A stretch of 64,000 bases of DNA from Acidobacteriaceae bacterium KBS 83 (GTDB taxonomy: Bacteria > Acidobacteriota > Terriglobia > Terriglobales > Acidobacteriaceae): contig KB906737.1 of assembly GCA_000381585.1 (NCBI GenBank), forward strand, positions 372,001-436,000. Reading direction: 5' to 3'. Within the stretch, counting starts at the first letter, position 1. Each line of letters opens with the position of its first letter. The notes beneath the pieces are model-generated. The model was not told the DNA's origin and did no database searches. It saw only the letters and a program-made list of their open reading frames with translations. The translations under genes and the position numbers were made by a program. Shown in pieces: positions 35,324-45,020 of this stretch.

Positions 35324-36714
35324 CTCAGGTCGCCATCGGGCAGCTCATCGACTTCGCCTACATCGTCGCAGCCGTCCTCTTCATCCTCTCGCTGAAGTGG
35401 CTCAGCTCGCCGGCCACCGCACGTCATGGAGTGATTGCCGGCGAAATTGGGGCGGCACTTGCTGTCACCGCGACACTCTTCAATCCCGCGCTTGTCCAAT
35501 ACAAATGGATCGCCGTCGCGCTGATCGTCGGCGCCGCCATCGGCATCCCGCTCGGCCTGGTCCGCATGACGGCCGTGCCGCAGCGAACCGCCCTTAGCCA
35601 CGCGTTCGGCGCTTTGTCGGCAACCATGATCGGTATCGCCGAGTACTACGTGCACGCGCCGCACGTCACGAAATTCAGCATGGTCGAGATTGCACTGGAA
35701 GTGATCATCGGCTCCCTGACCTTCACAGGCAGCGTGATTGCCGCCGGAAAACTCCAGGAAATTCTCCCGCAGCGCCCGATCACCTACCGCGGGCAGAACA
35801 TCGTCAGCCTCTCGGTCCTCGGCTCCGCGATCGTGCTCGCAATCGTTCTCACGATCCATCCGGAGTATATGCACCTCTTCCCTGTCATGGTCGGGATCGC
35901 GTTGTTATTCGGAGTTTTGCTGGTCACGCCTATCGGCGGCGCGGACATGCCGACTGTCATCTCACTCCTTAACTCCTACGCCGGCCTCTCGGCCGCCCTC
36001 CTCGGATTCGTGCTCAATAGCAAAGTTCTCGTTGTCGCCGGCGCCCTCGACGGCTCCTCCGGCTTCATCCTTTCCGTGATCATGTGCAAAGCCATGAATC
36101 GCTCGTTCACCAACGTCATGTTCGGCGCATTCGGCCAGGTCCAAGCCGGCGCCAAAGCGGTCGCCGAGGAACGAACCGTTCGCAGCGCCAACGCCGAAGA
36201 AGCTGCCGCGATTCTCTCCGCCACCAGCAAGGTCGCCATTGTTCCCGGCTACGGCATGGCCGTCGCTCAGGCCCAACACAAAGTCCGCGAACTTTACGAG
36301 ATCCTGACCAAGAAGGGCATCGACGTGAGATTTGGCATTCATCCCGTTGCGGGTCGCATGCCCGGCCACATGAACGTCCTCCTTGCCGAAGCCGATATCC
36401 CTTACGATCGCCTCTTCGATATGGATGACATGAACTCCGATCTCCCACAAGTCGACGTCGCCCTTATCATCGGCGCCAACGACGTTACTAATCCCGCCGC
36501 GCGCAGCGACCAGTCCAGCCCCATTTACGGCATGCCCATCATCGACGTGGACAAGGCTCAAACCGTCATGGTGATCAAGCGCGGCATGAGCCCAGGCTTC
36601 GCTGGAATCGATAATCCTCTTTACTACGAGGATAAGACTCTGATGCTCTTTGGCGACGCAAAGGCGTTTGTGGGCGAAATCGTCCGGGAGCTTGCGGACT
36701 CTCACCGCGGTTGA
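35320..36714 (+). CDS. pntB: Transhydrogenase beta subunit (membrane and NADP-binding)
   Basis: 464 residues. The N-terminal two thirds of the first half are membrane helices (dII); the C-terminal dIII domain binds NADP, with the loop PGYGMAVAQAQ, followed by GIDVRFGIHPVAGRMPGHMNVLLAEA and GANDVTNPAA. Produces NADPH at the expense of the proton gradient under most conditions. ATG overlaps the pntAB stop. The end abuts the right copy of the direct repeat. Confidence 0.95.
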   Translation: MTQVAIGQLIDFAYIVAAVLFILSLKWLSSPATARHGVIAGEIGAALAVTATLFNPALVQYKWIAVALIVGAAIGIPLGLVRMTAVPQRTALSHAFGALSATMIGIAEYYVHAPHVTKFSMVEIALEVIIGSLTFTGSVIAAGKLQEILPQRPITYRGQNIVSLSVLGSAIVLAIVLTIHPEYMHLFPVMVGIALLFGVLLVTPIGGADMPTVISLLNSYAGLSAALLGFVLNSKVLVVAGALDGSSGFILSVIMCKAMNRSFTNVMFGAFGQVQAGAKAVAEERTVRSANAEEAAAILSATSKVAIVPGYGMAVAQAQHKVRELYEILTKKGIDVRFGIHPVAGRMPGHMNVLLAEADIPYDRLFDMDDMNSDLPQVDVALIIGANDVTNPAARSDQSSPIYGMPIIDVDKAQTVMVIKRGMSPGFAGIDNPLYYEDKTLMLFGDAKAFVGEIVRELADSHRG

Positions 36715-36831
36715 GCGTCGCCCAGTTAAGGCCGATGCTGACCGTGAAGTCTCTTCCCCAATTTTCGCTTTGGCTGCTGCCGGAGACGCTCCTGCTTCCA
36801 AGTTCCGCGTGGGTTACGGGCAATCCGGATG

Positions 36832-37040
36832 CTGAAGTCGGTTGACGCTCTCAGCGATTTCACCAGCTACTGATATTTTAATGAGATCGCTTCTGGTCAA
36901 AATGGATCCTGATCCACCTTGCGCACGATGCTGGTGCCGTTGCGGTGAGGCCGTTTGCGACGCAGCGAGTCGAATCCCGCACGCAATCCGTCCAGTACGC
37001 CGGTCAGATGGCGGATCGGGGCGGAGATGCCCTCCTGCAC
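36832..37040 (+). repeat. Direct repeat, right copy, flanking the pnt operon
   Basis: Intact partner of 33361-33533. It includes the intergenic sequence after pntB and the 3' end of the minus-strand gene 36897-37430, so this is likely the source copy. Confidence 0.85.
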
Positions 37041-37430
37041 CGCCGCGGTGGCCTGACCGATGCCGTCGAGTGTGCTCGAAACGATATGGTCCACACGCGT
37101 TGCCTGCTGGTGCGTGCGCTCCACCACATCGCTGACCGAAACGGTGATATGCTGCGTCTCGCTGCGCAGTATGTCACTCACCTGAACCATGTTTTCGGCG
37201 ATGTGTTTCAGCTTCGGGGAGAGATCGTCCACCAACGCATGCGCGGATTTCACCATCGGGCCGATGTGGGGCGCGATCGAGGTCTCATACTGCTGTACCA
37301 GCAGATGGATGCGCTTGCGTGCACGCAGCAGAGTCGTCGCCAGCGCCAGCAGAACCGCGATGAAGACCAGAACACCCACGCCAATAACAATGGTGAGGGC
37401 CAGCAGTACACCACTGAGTGCGTCGTGCAT
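36897..37430 (-). CDS. Membrane-anchored coiled-coil protein (DUF948-like)
   Basis: 177 residues. One membrane helix (about 8-35, LLALTIVIGVGVLVFIAVLLALATTLL) then a long amphipathic helix with heptad-like spacing (YETSIAPHIGPMVKSAHALVDD, LRSETQHITVSVSDVVERT) and a basic tail. This pattern is common in stress/envelope proteins of the DUF948 kind. GGAAG lies 8 bases before ATG 37430. It is 93 bp downstream of the YtxH-like gene and may be co-transcribed with it. Part of its 3' end is duplicated on the far side of pnt. Confidence 0.78.
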   Translation of the reverse strand: MHDALSGVLLALTIVIGVGVLVFIAVLLALATTLLRARKRIHLLVQQYETSIAPHIGPMVKSAHALVDDLSPKLKHIAENMVQVSDILRSETQHITVSVSDVVERTHQQATRVDHIVSSTLDGIGQATAAVQEGISAPIRHLTGVLDGLRAGFDSLRRKRPHRNGTSIVRKVDQDPF

Positions 37431-37523
37431 GTGCGCCGCTTCCTTTGAAAAAGTAATCAGAACAGGGCCGCGGCAACCGTGCGCGACCCAATCTGGATTC
37501 AGCCGGAAATTGCCGTTCGCGTA

Positions 37524-37955
37524 TTACGTAGTCCGATAGGCCTCGTGGCCAGCTTCTACGGCGCTCGAGATCCGTTCAGCGTCGTCGCCCGAAGCGGTAC
37601 TGTTGTACGCCCGCTTCCCCTCCTCGACGGCGTCGCTTACCTTGCTGACGTGATCGCTTACCACCTGGCGCCCCCGATCGACGTACTGGTTCCATTGCGC
37701 GCGTCCGCGGTCCACCGCGTCCTTGCCACGATCGACATACTCATTCAATTGATCGCGCCCGCGGTCCGTAATGTCGCTTACCTTCTCTGCTGCCTTCCGG
37801 GACTGCTCGCGAACGTATTCTGATTTCTCGCGCGCCGACGAAGCCAGCTCTTCACGGGTTTCCTGACCCGATTTTGGCGCATACAACACACCGACTGCAG
37901 CTCCGACTCCCAAACCAATGAGAAACCACCCAAACCCACCTCTGTCAGCAGACAT
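37524..37955 (-). CDS. YtxH-domain protein
   Basis: 143 residues from ATG 37955, chosen because AAGGAG is six bases upstream; an ATG two codons earlier would abut the SD. A short membrane helix (GFGWFLIGLGVGAAVGVLYAPKSG) is followed by the YtxH signature and a highly charged helical tail with an irregular VDRG-centred repeat (YVDRGKDAVDRGR and YVDRGRQVV). Such proteins are linked to general stress in other bacteria; here function is inferred from the family only. Confidence 0.85.
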   Translation of the reverse strand: MSADRGGFGWFLIGLGVGAAVGVLYAPKSGQETREELASSAREKSEYVREQSRKAAEKVSDITDRGRDQLNEYVDRGKDAVDRGRAQWNQYVDRGRQVVSDHVSKVSDAVEEGKRAYNSTASGDDAERISSAVEAGHEAYRTT

Positions 37956-38248
37956 ATACATCTCCTTGCGCTGCACTGCGTCGTGCCGCAGGCAGCATTT
38001 GATATTCGCAGTTTCCTAGCCTAGATGCCCGGCGGGAGGTAACTGCTGCCAACGAACGACACCCATCGTCTCACGAATCGCGGAAGACCGGCGTTTCGAA
38101 TCTTTTGCCGTTGCGGCTGCGTCTCGTTACTGATCGAGAGAATTCGATGAAGCAGCGCGACTTTCTCACCGGCAGACGTTCAAAATAGAGACATTCCCGG
38201 AAGCCCACAGAGAAAAGGTGGCTCCGCGCGAAAGGATACTTTGCGAAA

Positions 38249-39376
38249 ATGGTGACTCGTTCGCTCACTCGCCCGTTCTGTCAACGAAGGCTACCGGCCG
38301 GGCTACTGGCCGTCTGCCTACTGGCGGGGGCAGGTTGCAAGCAACTCTCCCCTAGTAAAAATGAAACCCCTCAGCCGGCGGCTGCTCCGGCCGCCACCGC
38401 CCCAGCGCCCCGCAGCGATCAGGAGATTGCTAACGACATACAGAGCCGAATCGATGCCGAATCAGCTTTGAACGGCCAGGACATCAAGGTAAGCGTAAAT
38501 GGGGGAACGGCGACCCTGAACGGCACGGTAAACAACGATGCGGCACGAGCGCTGGCTGCAGCGGACAGCGGGGCCGCCACCGGAGTGCGCACGGTCATCA
38601 ACAATCTGACGGTCACTCCACAGCGGGCCGTGAAACAAGCCCCGCCACCGCCGCCGAAGCCGGCGCGTCGCCATCAGGAGCCGCCGCCAGATCAACAGGC
38701 GATGGCACAACCGACCCCGCCTCCACCACCACCCGCAGAGCAGGCCGCCTCACCGGCTCCGGCGCCACCGCCTCGCCCGCCGGCCCCGGTGGTTCGCACG
38801 GTCTCGGTGGCAGCGGGGACGACGCTCCCGATTCGACTGGCGGACGCGCTGGACACCGCGACGACCCAGACTGGCCAATCCATCCACGGCACACTGGCAG
38901 CCGACATCATCGCGGGTGACATGGTGGCGATCCCGCGCGGCACGCCAGTCACGGGCAGCGTGGTCGAGGCGAAGGATGCTACGCACTTTTCAGGCAGCTC
39001 GTCGCTGACGCTCGAGCTGACCCAGGTCGAGTTGAAGGGAGGGCCGGTTGCGGTGAACACTGTTCCCTTCAGCCAGCAGGGCAAGGGGCGCGGCAAGAAT
39101 ACCGCGATGAAGACTGGGGGCGGAGCGGCGCTGGGCGCAATCATTGGCGCCATCGCCGGCGGTGGCAAGGGTGCGGCGATCGGGGCTGCCTCGGGCGGTG
39201 GACTGGGAGCGGGCGTCAACGCCGTGACCAAGGGAGAGCAGGTGAAGATTCCTGCCGAGACGCTGATCAACTTCAAACTGCAATCGCCGGTCAGCGTGAA
39301 CACATCGCACTCTGCCAACGGACCGGCAACGCGGACCTTCGGCGATCCGAATGCGGACTCGAGTCAGCCGCAGTAG
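38249..39376 (+). CDS. BON-domain lipoprotein with glycine-zipper segment
   Basis: 375 residues. A lipobox LAGAGC puts the lipidated cysteine at residue 30. A BON domain (about 56-125, NDIQSRIDAESALNGQDIKV) can bind phospholipid. A Pro/Ala-rich linker of about 60 residues follows, then a domain with TLPIRLADALDTATTQTGQ and a Gly-zipper (GGGAALGAIIGAIAGGGKGAAIG) that may pack in a membrane. It probably stabilises the outer envelope; exact role unknown. A terminator follows. Confidence 0.82.
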   Translation: MVTRSLTRPFCQRRLPAGLLAVCLLAGAGCKQLSPSKNETPQPAAAPAATAPAPRSDQEIANDIQSRIDAESALNGQDIKVSVNGGTATLNGTVNNDAARALAAADSGAATGVRTVINNLTVTPQRAVKQAPPPPPKPARRHQEPPPDQQAMAQPTPPPPPPAEQAASPAPAPPPRPPAPVVRTVSVAAGTTLPIRLADALDTATTQTGQSIHGTLAADIIAGDMVAIPRGTPVTGSVVEAKDATHFSGSSSLTLELTQVELKGGPVAVNTVPFSQQGKGRGKNTAMKTGGGAALGAIIGAIAGGGKGAAIGAASGGGLGAGVNAVTKGEQVKIPAETLINFKLQSPVSVNTSHSANGPATRTFGDPNADSSQPQ

Positions 39377-39420
39377 TTGTTGATTGGGCCGGGCGGCTTT
39401 GCCGCCCTCCCGATACAGAT

Positions 39421-39455
39421 CAGGCCGCCCCGTGACGGAGCGGCCTGTGTTTTTG
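39421..39455 (+). terminator. Intrinsic terminator after the BON lipoprotein gene
   Basis: 8-bp stem CAGGCCGC/GCGGCCTG (39421-39428 with 39440-39447) followed by GTGTTTTT. A second GC-rich palindrome (GGGCGGC, TTT loop) lies just upstream near 39395-39415. Confidence 0.75.
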
Positions 39456-39472
39456 GGAGCTGACTCGCGCTG

Positions 39473-42400
39473 CTACTGGACGGTCACGGTTATGGCTTGG
39501 GTTTGAGTCATGGAGCCGCTGGTCGCGGTGACCGTCACGGTATAGGTCCCGGCCGGGGTACCGCCGCTGCCGCCACCACCGTTATCACTGCCACCACCGC
39601 AACCGACGATTCCGATGGCGGCGAACAGCAGAAACAGGCTAAGCATGCCCTGCCAGGCACGCCGCCGGCGCGGCAGACCAAAGAGCAGGATGCCGGCGAG
39701 GGCAACGCCGCCAGCCGCATACCAGGTGCGGTCCGATGTTTTGGCCACCGTGCGGCGAGCCATGCCGGAGGAGACGGTCTGAACGGTGAGAACGTCTGTC
39801 GCGGCTTTCGTACCGCTGATCGTAACGGTGGGCGTCGCCAATGCACAGGTGGGCTGCAAAGTGGTCCCGCCAGTGACCGCGCAGGCCATATTAACCGTTC
39901 CGGTGAAGCCGGCGGAGGGAGTGACAGTAATGGTCGTTGTATTTGAGCCGCCACTCGGCACTGTGAGCGTGGCCGACGCGGCGCTCAGGGAGAACGCCGC
40001 TCCGCCGCCACCACCCGAAATGGCTGCAGTACCCGAGTTGTAGTTACCGTCTCCGTTGTACTTGATGTTTGCGGCGGTTCCACTGGGGGTGATGGTGACC
40101 TGCGCAGCCTGGCCACCCTGGACGGTCACCAGGGCCAAGGTTCCGGTACCGACCGTGGCGCCGTTGCTGTCCGTCAATGTGACGGTGCCGGTGGGCAAGG
40201 CAAGACCACTATTTAGGAAGAGGTTGGCAACAGCGGGATCGACTTCGACGATGACGCTTCCCGCGGCAGTGCCAGCCGCCGATGCGATGGCGACATTGTT
40301 TTTAGTGATGGTGAAGGACTGCGCCGCGGCGGTACTGGCAGAGAAGCTGGGATCGCCGGAGTAGCTTGCGTTGACGCTATAGGTGCCGGGCGGATAGGCC
40401 AGAGTGAGCTGTCCAGGAATCTCTGCGACGCCGTTGCTGTCGATATTCACTTTTTGATTCAGCGGGGCAATTGCCGGTGTGCTGCTGAACGTCACCGTGC
40501 CGGTGGCTTGCTGCGTATACGACGGCTGCTGGCCGGAGTTGGCCTGCGCGGTCGAGAAAGGTTCCGCAGCAACCGAGACGTAGGTGCCGTAGGGCACACT
40601 CGTTGCAGTGCTGCCCTGACCGGTGCTCGCGTCGAAAGACTGAATGAAGAGCTCGAGTGTACTGGGCTCGGCACTCACGGTGACCGGGATAGGAGGAGTC
40701 GAGACACTGGCCCCGAAGGTACCGTCGCCTCCATAGTTTGCGGTCAGGTTGTAGCTTCCGCCGGGAAGGAACGTGTAGGCACTATCCGTTGCGGTGCCGT
40801 TGTTGAGGGTCAGGATGGAAGGCGAAGGAGTGGTTCCCTGCGCTGCTGCTACCGAGTTGGCGTTGGTACCAGCGCTGCCTACCAGAGCCACGTTGCCGGT
40901 GGGCGTTCCGCCGGAGCTGCTCACAGTGACACCAACACTCACCGATGCGCCGTGCTGGATGCTGATCGGGCTGGTCGCGCCGTTGACTGTCAGTGACGTT
41001 GTTGTCGGTGTGAATTTGATGTTCGACCAGTTCTGGACCATCTGGGTGACGTCCACACTGCCCAGGCCGGTCGCGAGGTCGTAGCCAGTGCCGGCATCGA
41101 AGCCGGTAAGAAACCCGTTGGTGCCGCAGTCTGGGGAGCTTGCGTCGCAGACCACGGAGATGTTGCCGGTGGTCACGTCGTGGAAGGCTGCGGGGAACTG
41201 CTTCGAAAGCGGGTAGAGGGTGTAGTCGGCCTGACCGAGGCGAACGTTGGCGCCGCCCAGCTGTTGGATCACAAGCGCGAGGGCGCCAGCGAAGGCGGGT
41301 GAGGAGGCGGAGGTGCCGCCGACTACCTGGAAATTAAAGCTGCCCTGCGCGTCGGGGGTGCAATCGGTACCGGTGGGATTCCCTCCCAGTCCGGAGGCGC
41401 AGATTACCCAGGCTGAGTCGTGGAGGCCGTCGGCGGCGAAGAGAGACACGTCCGGAATCTGGCGGGCGTTCTGGGTACCGAAGGAGGATTGCCAGCTTGG
41501 CTGGGCGTAGAAGCCGGGAGCCTGTGCTGAATCGGGACAGGCGACGACGTTATTGTTCTGATCCAGTTGGGCATTCAGGCACGCGCTGAAACCTCCGCCT
41601 GCTCCGGAGATGTTCGTGCCTCCCTGAATGGTGGTCGGCATATTTCCGCTCAAACCACCTATCGTGGAGGTCGAATCGTTCCACGGGATCTCGGGAATTG
41701 GCCCCAAGGCGGATCCACCGATAGAGGAGTTCGTCGTGCTCCAATACTTCGACTCATTGGTGGAGTTCTGGTTGAAATCGGTCCCGCCGACAGCGATGTT
41801 GTAGGGCGTGGAGGCAAAGCCGCTCACCTCCAGACCCTGTGTAGCCGTCGTTTCGTTATTGGGATTGTCGCAACCGGCGGCGCCGCTGTCGCCTGTCGAG
41901 ACGGTCACGGAAATGCCCTGCGCCGCGGCCTGCTGCCAGAAGTTGAAAATCTCCAGATTGCCGCTCTGTCCCAGGTATGCCTCGCAGGCTCCGAAGCTCA
42001 CGTTCAGAATCTTGATGGTGTTGTCATCCAGTGCCCGCTGGATGGCTAGATTGAGTCCCGCCTGAAAGGTCGTGTCCTGCGAGGTGTACAGGGTAATGTT
42101 CGCGCCGGGCGCAAGTGCGCTTGCGACCTGCAGATCCAGGAGGGCCTCTACTTCGTCACCGGATCCGGTGCCCGGGTCACTGCCGTCGACGACAACCGTC
42201 GGAGCCGGAGTCGCAGGCAGGCCGAAGAGGCTGCGATAGTTCGCCACGTTGGCGAGATCGACATTCGAGTCACCCGCGATGCCGATGGTGACACCGGCGC
42301 CCGTCAGGTTAAGGCTTCCGGAGTGGTTCTTATTCAGCGTGGGGTTGGGGGTGTTGTAGATGGTGGCGGCGTCGGCCGGCGTCAGGTAATAGCCGTTTCC

Positions 42401-43126
42401 ATTTTGACCGGGGATGGTGATGTTGGATTGGGGGCCGGACGGCCGGATTGCCATCGCTTTTGGATTGGCACTTGTCGGGGCGGGCGTCGCGATACGTGCG
42501 CTGACCGGGGTGTGCTGTGGCTTCGGCCGGAAGTCGTTGAGCGGCGAGATGCCGGCGATGACAGGCGCCAATGCTGCCGGAATCTGCGGATCGACGACAT
42601 TCGAGATGTGCGCGACACCATCGAGCTGGAAGGAATGAATTTTGGTGTTGAAGGCGCTTTCGATCTGGCCGGCGGTGCCGGAGAACTCGATTGCAGTCTT
42701 CGCCTTTGAGACTTTGCTTACGGCGAAGCCCTGGGATTGAAGCCACGCCACAACGGCCTGTACGTCGGAATCAGCCGGGCCGAATTGCGCTCCCAGTTGC
42801 GCAGGCGTGAGCCAGCGATGATAGCTGGCGGTGCCGGGCGTATTGGCATCGGAGATGAACTGCCGGAGCGCGGCCTCCTGATCCGCAGGACGCTTGAGGA
42901 GGAGCAGCACGCGGCTGGCCGGCATGTTGGCGTCGACCGCACCCAGGTCATGCGCTCGCTTTGGCATGGGCCGTACATTGCCCTTCAGCTTGACCCGCTG
43001 GTGGTTATCTATCGATTGCGTGATCTGGGGTACGGCGTTTGCGCCAAAGCTGCAAGTCGATGCACCGAGCAGTCCAAGGCAAACAAGAGGGCGTGCGGTG
43101 CGCTGCAAAAACTGAACGATGGCCAT
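39473..43126 (-). CDS. S53 (sedolisin/kumamolisin-like) peptidase with Ig-like repeats
   Basis: 1217 residues from ATG 43126 (AGGA close upstream; the longer frame to 43339 has no family features). A signal peptide is followed by a pro-domain (about 50-200). The catalytic domain (about 230-700) has Glu327 and Asp331 in DEVEALLD, Asp413 in STGDSGAAG and Ser606 in GGTSASSP. Three or so Ig-like beta domains follow to about 1120. The last 96 residues hold two hydrophobic helices split by PRRRRAW, then GIVGCGGG and a Gly-rich tail. S53 proteases act at acid pH. It is divergent from the M16 pair. Confidence 0.92.
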   Translation of the reverse strand: MAIVQFLQRTARPLVCLGLLGASTCSFGANAVPQITQSIDNHQRVKLKGNVRPMPKRAHDLGAVDANMPASRVLLLLKRPADQEAALRQFISDANTPGTASYHRWLTPAQLGAQFGPADSDVQAVVAWLQSQGFAVSKVSKAKTAIEFSGTAGQIESAFNTKIHSFQLDGVAHISNVVDPQIPAALAPVIAGISPLNDFRPKPQHTPVSARIATPAPTSANPKAMAIRPSGPQSNITIPGQNGNGYYLTPADAATIYNTPNPTLNKNHSGSLNLTGAGVTIGIAGDSNVDLANVANYRSLFGLPATPAPTVVVDGSDPGTGSGDEVEALLDLQVASALAPGANITLYTSQDTTFQAGLNLAIQRALDDNTIKILNVSFGACEAYLGQSGNLEIFNFWQQAAAQGISVTVSTGDSGAAGCDNPNNETTATQGLEVSGFASTPYNIAVGGTDFNQNSTNESKYWSTTNSSIGGSALGPIPEIPWNDSTSTIGGLSGNMPTTIQGGTNISGAGGGFSACLNAQLDQNNNVVACPDSAQAPGFYAQPSWQSSFGTQNARQIPDVSLFAADGLHDSAWVICASGLGGNPTGTDCTPDAQGSFNFQVVGGTSASSPAFAGALALVIQQLGGANVRLGQADYTLYPLSKQFPAAFHDVTTGNISVVCDASSPDCGTNGFLTGFDAGTGYDLATGLGSVDVTQMVQNWSNIKFTPTTTSLTVNGATSPISIQHGASVSVGVTVSSSGGTPTGNVALVGSAGTNANSVAAAQGTTPSPSILTLNNGTATDSAYTFLPGGSYNLTANYGGDGTFGASVSTPPIPVTVSAEPSTLELFIQSFDASTGQGSTATSVPYGTYVSVAAEPFSTAQANSGQQPSYTQQATGTVTFSSTPAIAPLNQKVNIDSNGVAEIPGQLTLAYPPGTYSVNASYSGDPSFSASTAAAQSFTITKNNVAIASAAGTAAGSVIVEVDPAVANLFLNSGLALPTGTVTLTDSNGATVGTGTLALVTVQGGQAAQVTITPSGTAANIKYNGDGNYNSGTAAISGGGGGAAFSLSAASATLTVPSGGSNTTTITVTPSAGFTGTVNMACAVTGGTTLQPTCALATPTVTISGTKAATDVLTVQTVSSGMARRTVAKTSDRTWYAAGGVALAGILLFGLPRRRRAWQGMLSLFLLFAAIGIVGCGGGSDNGGGGSGGTPAGTYTVTVTATSGSMTQTQAITVTVQ

Positions 43127-43412
43127 TCCTGAAAATCCTTCTCGCCGCGAGCGGGGGACACCTTGGCTGATGAGCGGCATCACTTGTCGCAGTTCGGGTT
43201 TCTGACGTGCCCGTTGGGATTTCGTCAACCGTGTGCGGCGAAGTCCGAGGCAGGCATGCGGCCTATTATGCCAAGCCGGAACAGGGCAGCGCCATGAAAG
43301 TTGCGTGCGGGGTATCAAGTTCCGCTGGTTTGACTTCACCGGCAGGCGCGGATAGCTTCGATGACAGCTTCAAAAGCGCGATTGCACCGGCATTCGTGGT
43401 GCGGAGGTTCTG

Positions 43413-45020
43413 TTGCCCAAGCGTTTCCCTGCCCCAAAGCACTGGATGCGAAACTGGTCTGCAACTTCATTGATTGTCTACACTTCCCTGCTGCCTGCCC
43501 TTGGTCAGACCTCCTCGGTTCAGACGGAAGCGACACCCGACCTGGCGCAGCAGGAGCTTGCCCACTTTGAGAAGCGGGTCACAACAAAAGTCCTTCCCAA
43601 TGGGTTGACCGTGCTGCTGATCGAACGGCCCGAGGCCCCGGTTTTTTCCTACTACACGCTGGTAGACGCAGGCGACGCGAATGACCCTACCGGGCAATCG
43701 GGTCTTGCGCACATGTTCGAGCACCTCGCCTTCAAAGGCACCGATGAGATTGGCACCACGAATTGGCCGGCGGAGAAGGTCGCGCTCCAAAAGGTGGAAG
43801 ACACCTACGCCGCCTACGACGGCGAATACCGCAAGCGGGTGGGGCAGGACCCGGCAAAGCTGAAGCAGTTGCGCGAGGCATTTGAGGCAGCGAAGAAGGA
43901 CGCGCAGCAATACGTCATTCCGAACCAGTTCACTGAGATTGCCGAAGAGAACGGCGCGACGGGGATCAACGCGTCCACCGGTCTGGATTCCACGGAATAT
44001 TTCTGGAGCATGCCCGCGAACCGGCTGGAACTATGGGCGTATATGGAGAGCGGCCGTCTCGGCCATCCGGTTCCGCGCGAGTTCTACAAAGAGCGCGATG
44101 TGGTGATGGAAGAGCGGCGCATGCGGACTGACTCGAATCCGATTGGACGGATGGTGGAGCAGTTCCTCGCAACCGCATATGTCGCGCATCCCTATGGACG
44201 GCCGGGTGTGGGCTGGGAGTCGGAACTCTCCCAAATCGACGCCACCGAGGCGGATGTATTCCACAAGAAGTACTACGCACCGTCGAACATCGTGATCGCG
44301 GTTGCCGGCGACCTGAAGGCATCGACGACGATGCCGGTTATGGAGAAGTACTTCGATCCTATTCCGGGAGGCCCGAAGCCCGAGCCAATGACTACGGTCG
44401 AGCCGCCGCAGAACTCGGAGAAGTCGGTCATCATCCGGGAGGCGACGCAACCCTTCTATATCGAGGGCTACCACCGCAGCGATTATCTGGACCCGGATGA
44501 TCAGGTCTACGACGCGATTACGGACATTCTCTCGAATGGGCGCGTCTCGCGGCTTTACCGGTCACTGGTGCGCGATCAGCGAATCGCTGCCGAGGCAGAG
44601 GGATTCAGCGGGTTTCCAGGCATCAAGTTCCCGGGACTCTTTGCCTTCTATGCCGTGCCGCTTCCCGGCCATACGCCCCAGGAGATGCGCTCGGCGATCC
44701 ACAAGGAGATCGACAAGCTGAAGACCCAGGACGTCACCGACGATGAACTGGCCATGTTCAAGACGCGCGCGCGCGTCAATCTGCTGCGCTCGCTCGGCGA
44801 CAACGAGGGGCTGGCACAGAGCCTGGCTACGTACCAGCTTCGCTACGGCGACTGGCGCGAGCTCTTCCGACAGCTCGACAAGATCGACAGAGTCTCGAAG
44901 GCGGATATTCGCCGCGTCTCGAATAAGGTCTTCACCGAAGGCAACCGCACCTACGCCATCATCGAAACGGTCCCGGAGCATGAACCGGCCGCCAGCGCGC
45001 CGAAAGCAGGTGGCCTGTGA
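43413..45020 (+). CDS. M16 family zinc peptidase, catalytic member
   Basis: 535 residues from a TTG at 43413, preceded five bases earlier by GGAGG; a downstream ATG at 43446 lacks an SD. A signal peptide ends near LGQ. The zinc motif HMFEH (His100, His104, Glu103 catalytic) is intact, and a YTLVDAGDANDP strand precedes it. Members degrade or process peptides in the periplasm, usually as a pair with an inactive partner, which here is the next gene (4-bp overlap). Confidence 0.92.
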   Translation: MPKRFPAPKHWMRNWSATSLIVYTSLLPALGQTSSVQTEATPDLAQQELAHFEKRVTTKVLPNGLTVLLIERPEAPVFSYYTLVDAGDANDPTGQSGLAHMFEHLAFKGTDEIGTTNWPAEKVALQKVEDTYAAYDGEYRKRVGQDPAKLKQLREAFEAAKKDAQQYVIPNQFTEIAEENGATGINASTGLDSTEYFWSMPANRLELWAYMESGRLGHPVPREFYKERDVVMEERRMRTDSNPIGRMVEQFLATAYVAHPYGRPGVGWESELSQIDATEADVFHKKYYAPSNIVIAVAGDLKASTTMPVMEKYFDPIPGGPKPEPMTTVEPPQNSEKSVIIREATQPFYIEGYHRSDYLDPDDQVYDAITDILSNGRVSRLYRSLVRDQRIAAEAEGFSGFPGIKFPGLFAFYAVPLPGHTPQEMRSAIHKEIDKLKTQDVTDDELAMFKTRARVNLLRSLGDNEGLAQSLATYQLRYGDWRELFRQLDKIDRVSKADIRRVSNKVFTEGNRTYAIIETVPEHEPAASAPKAGGL

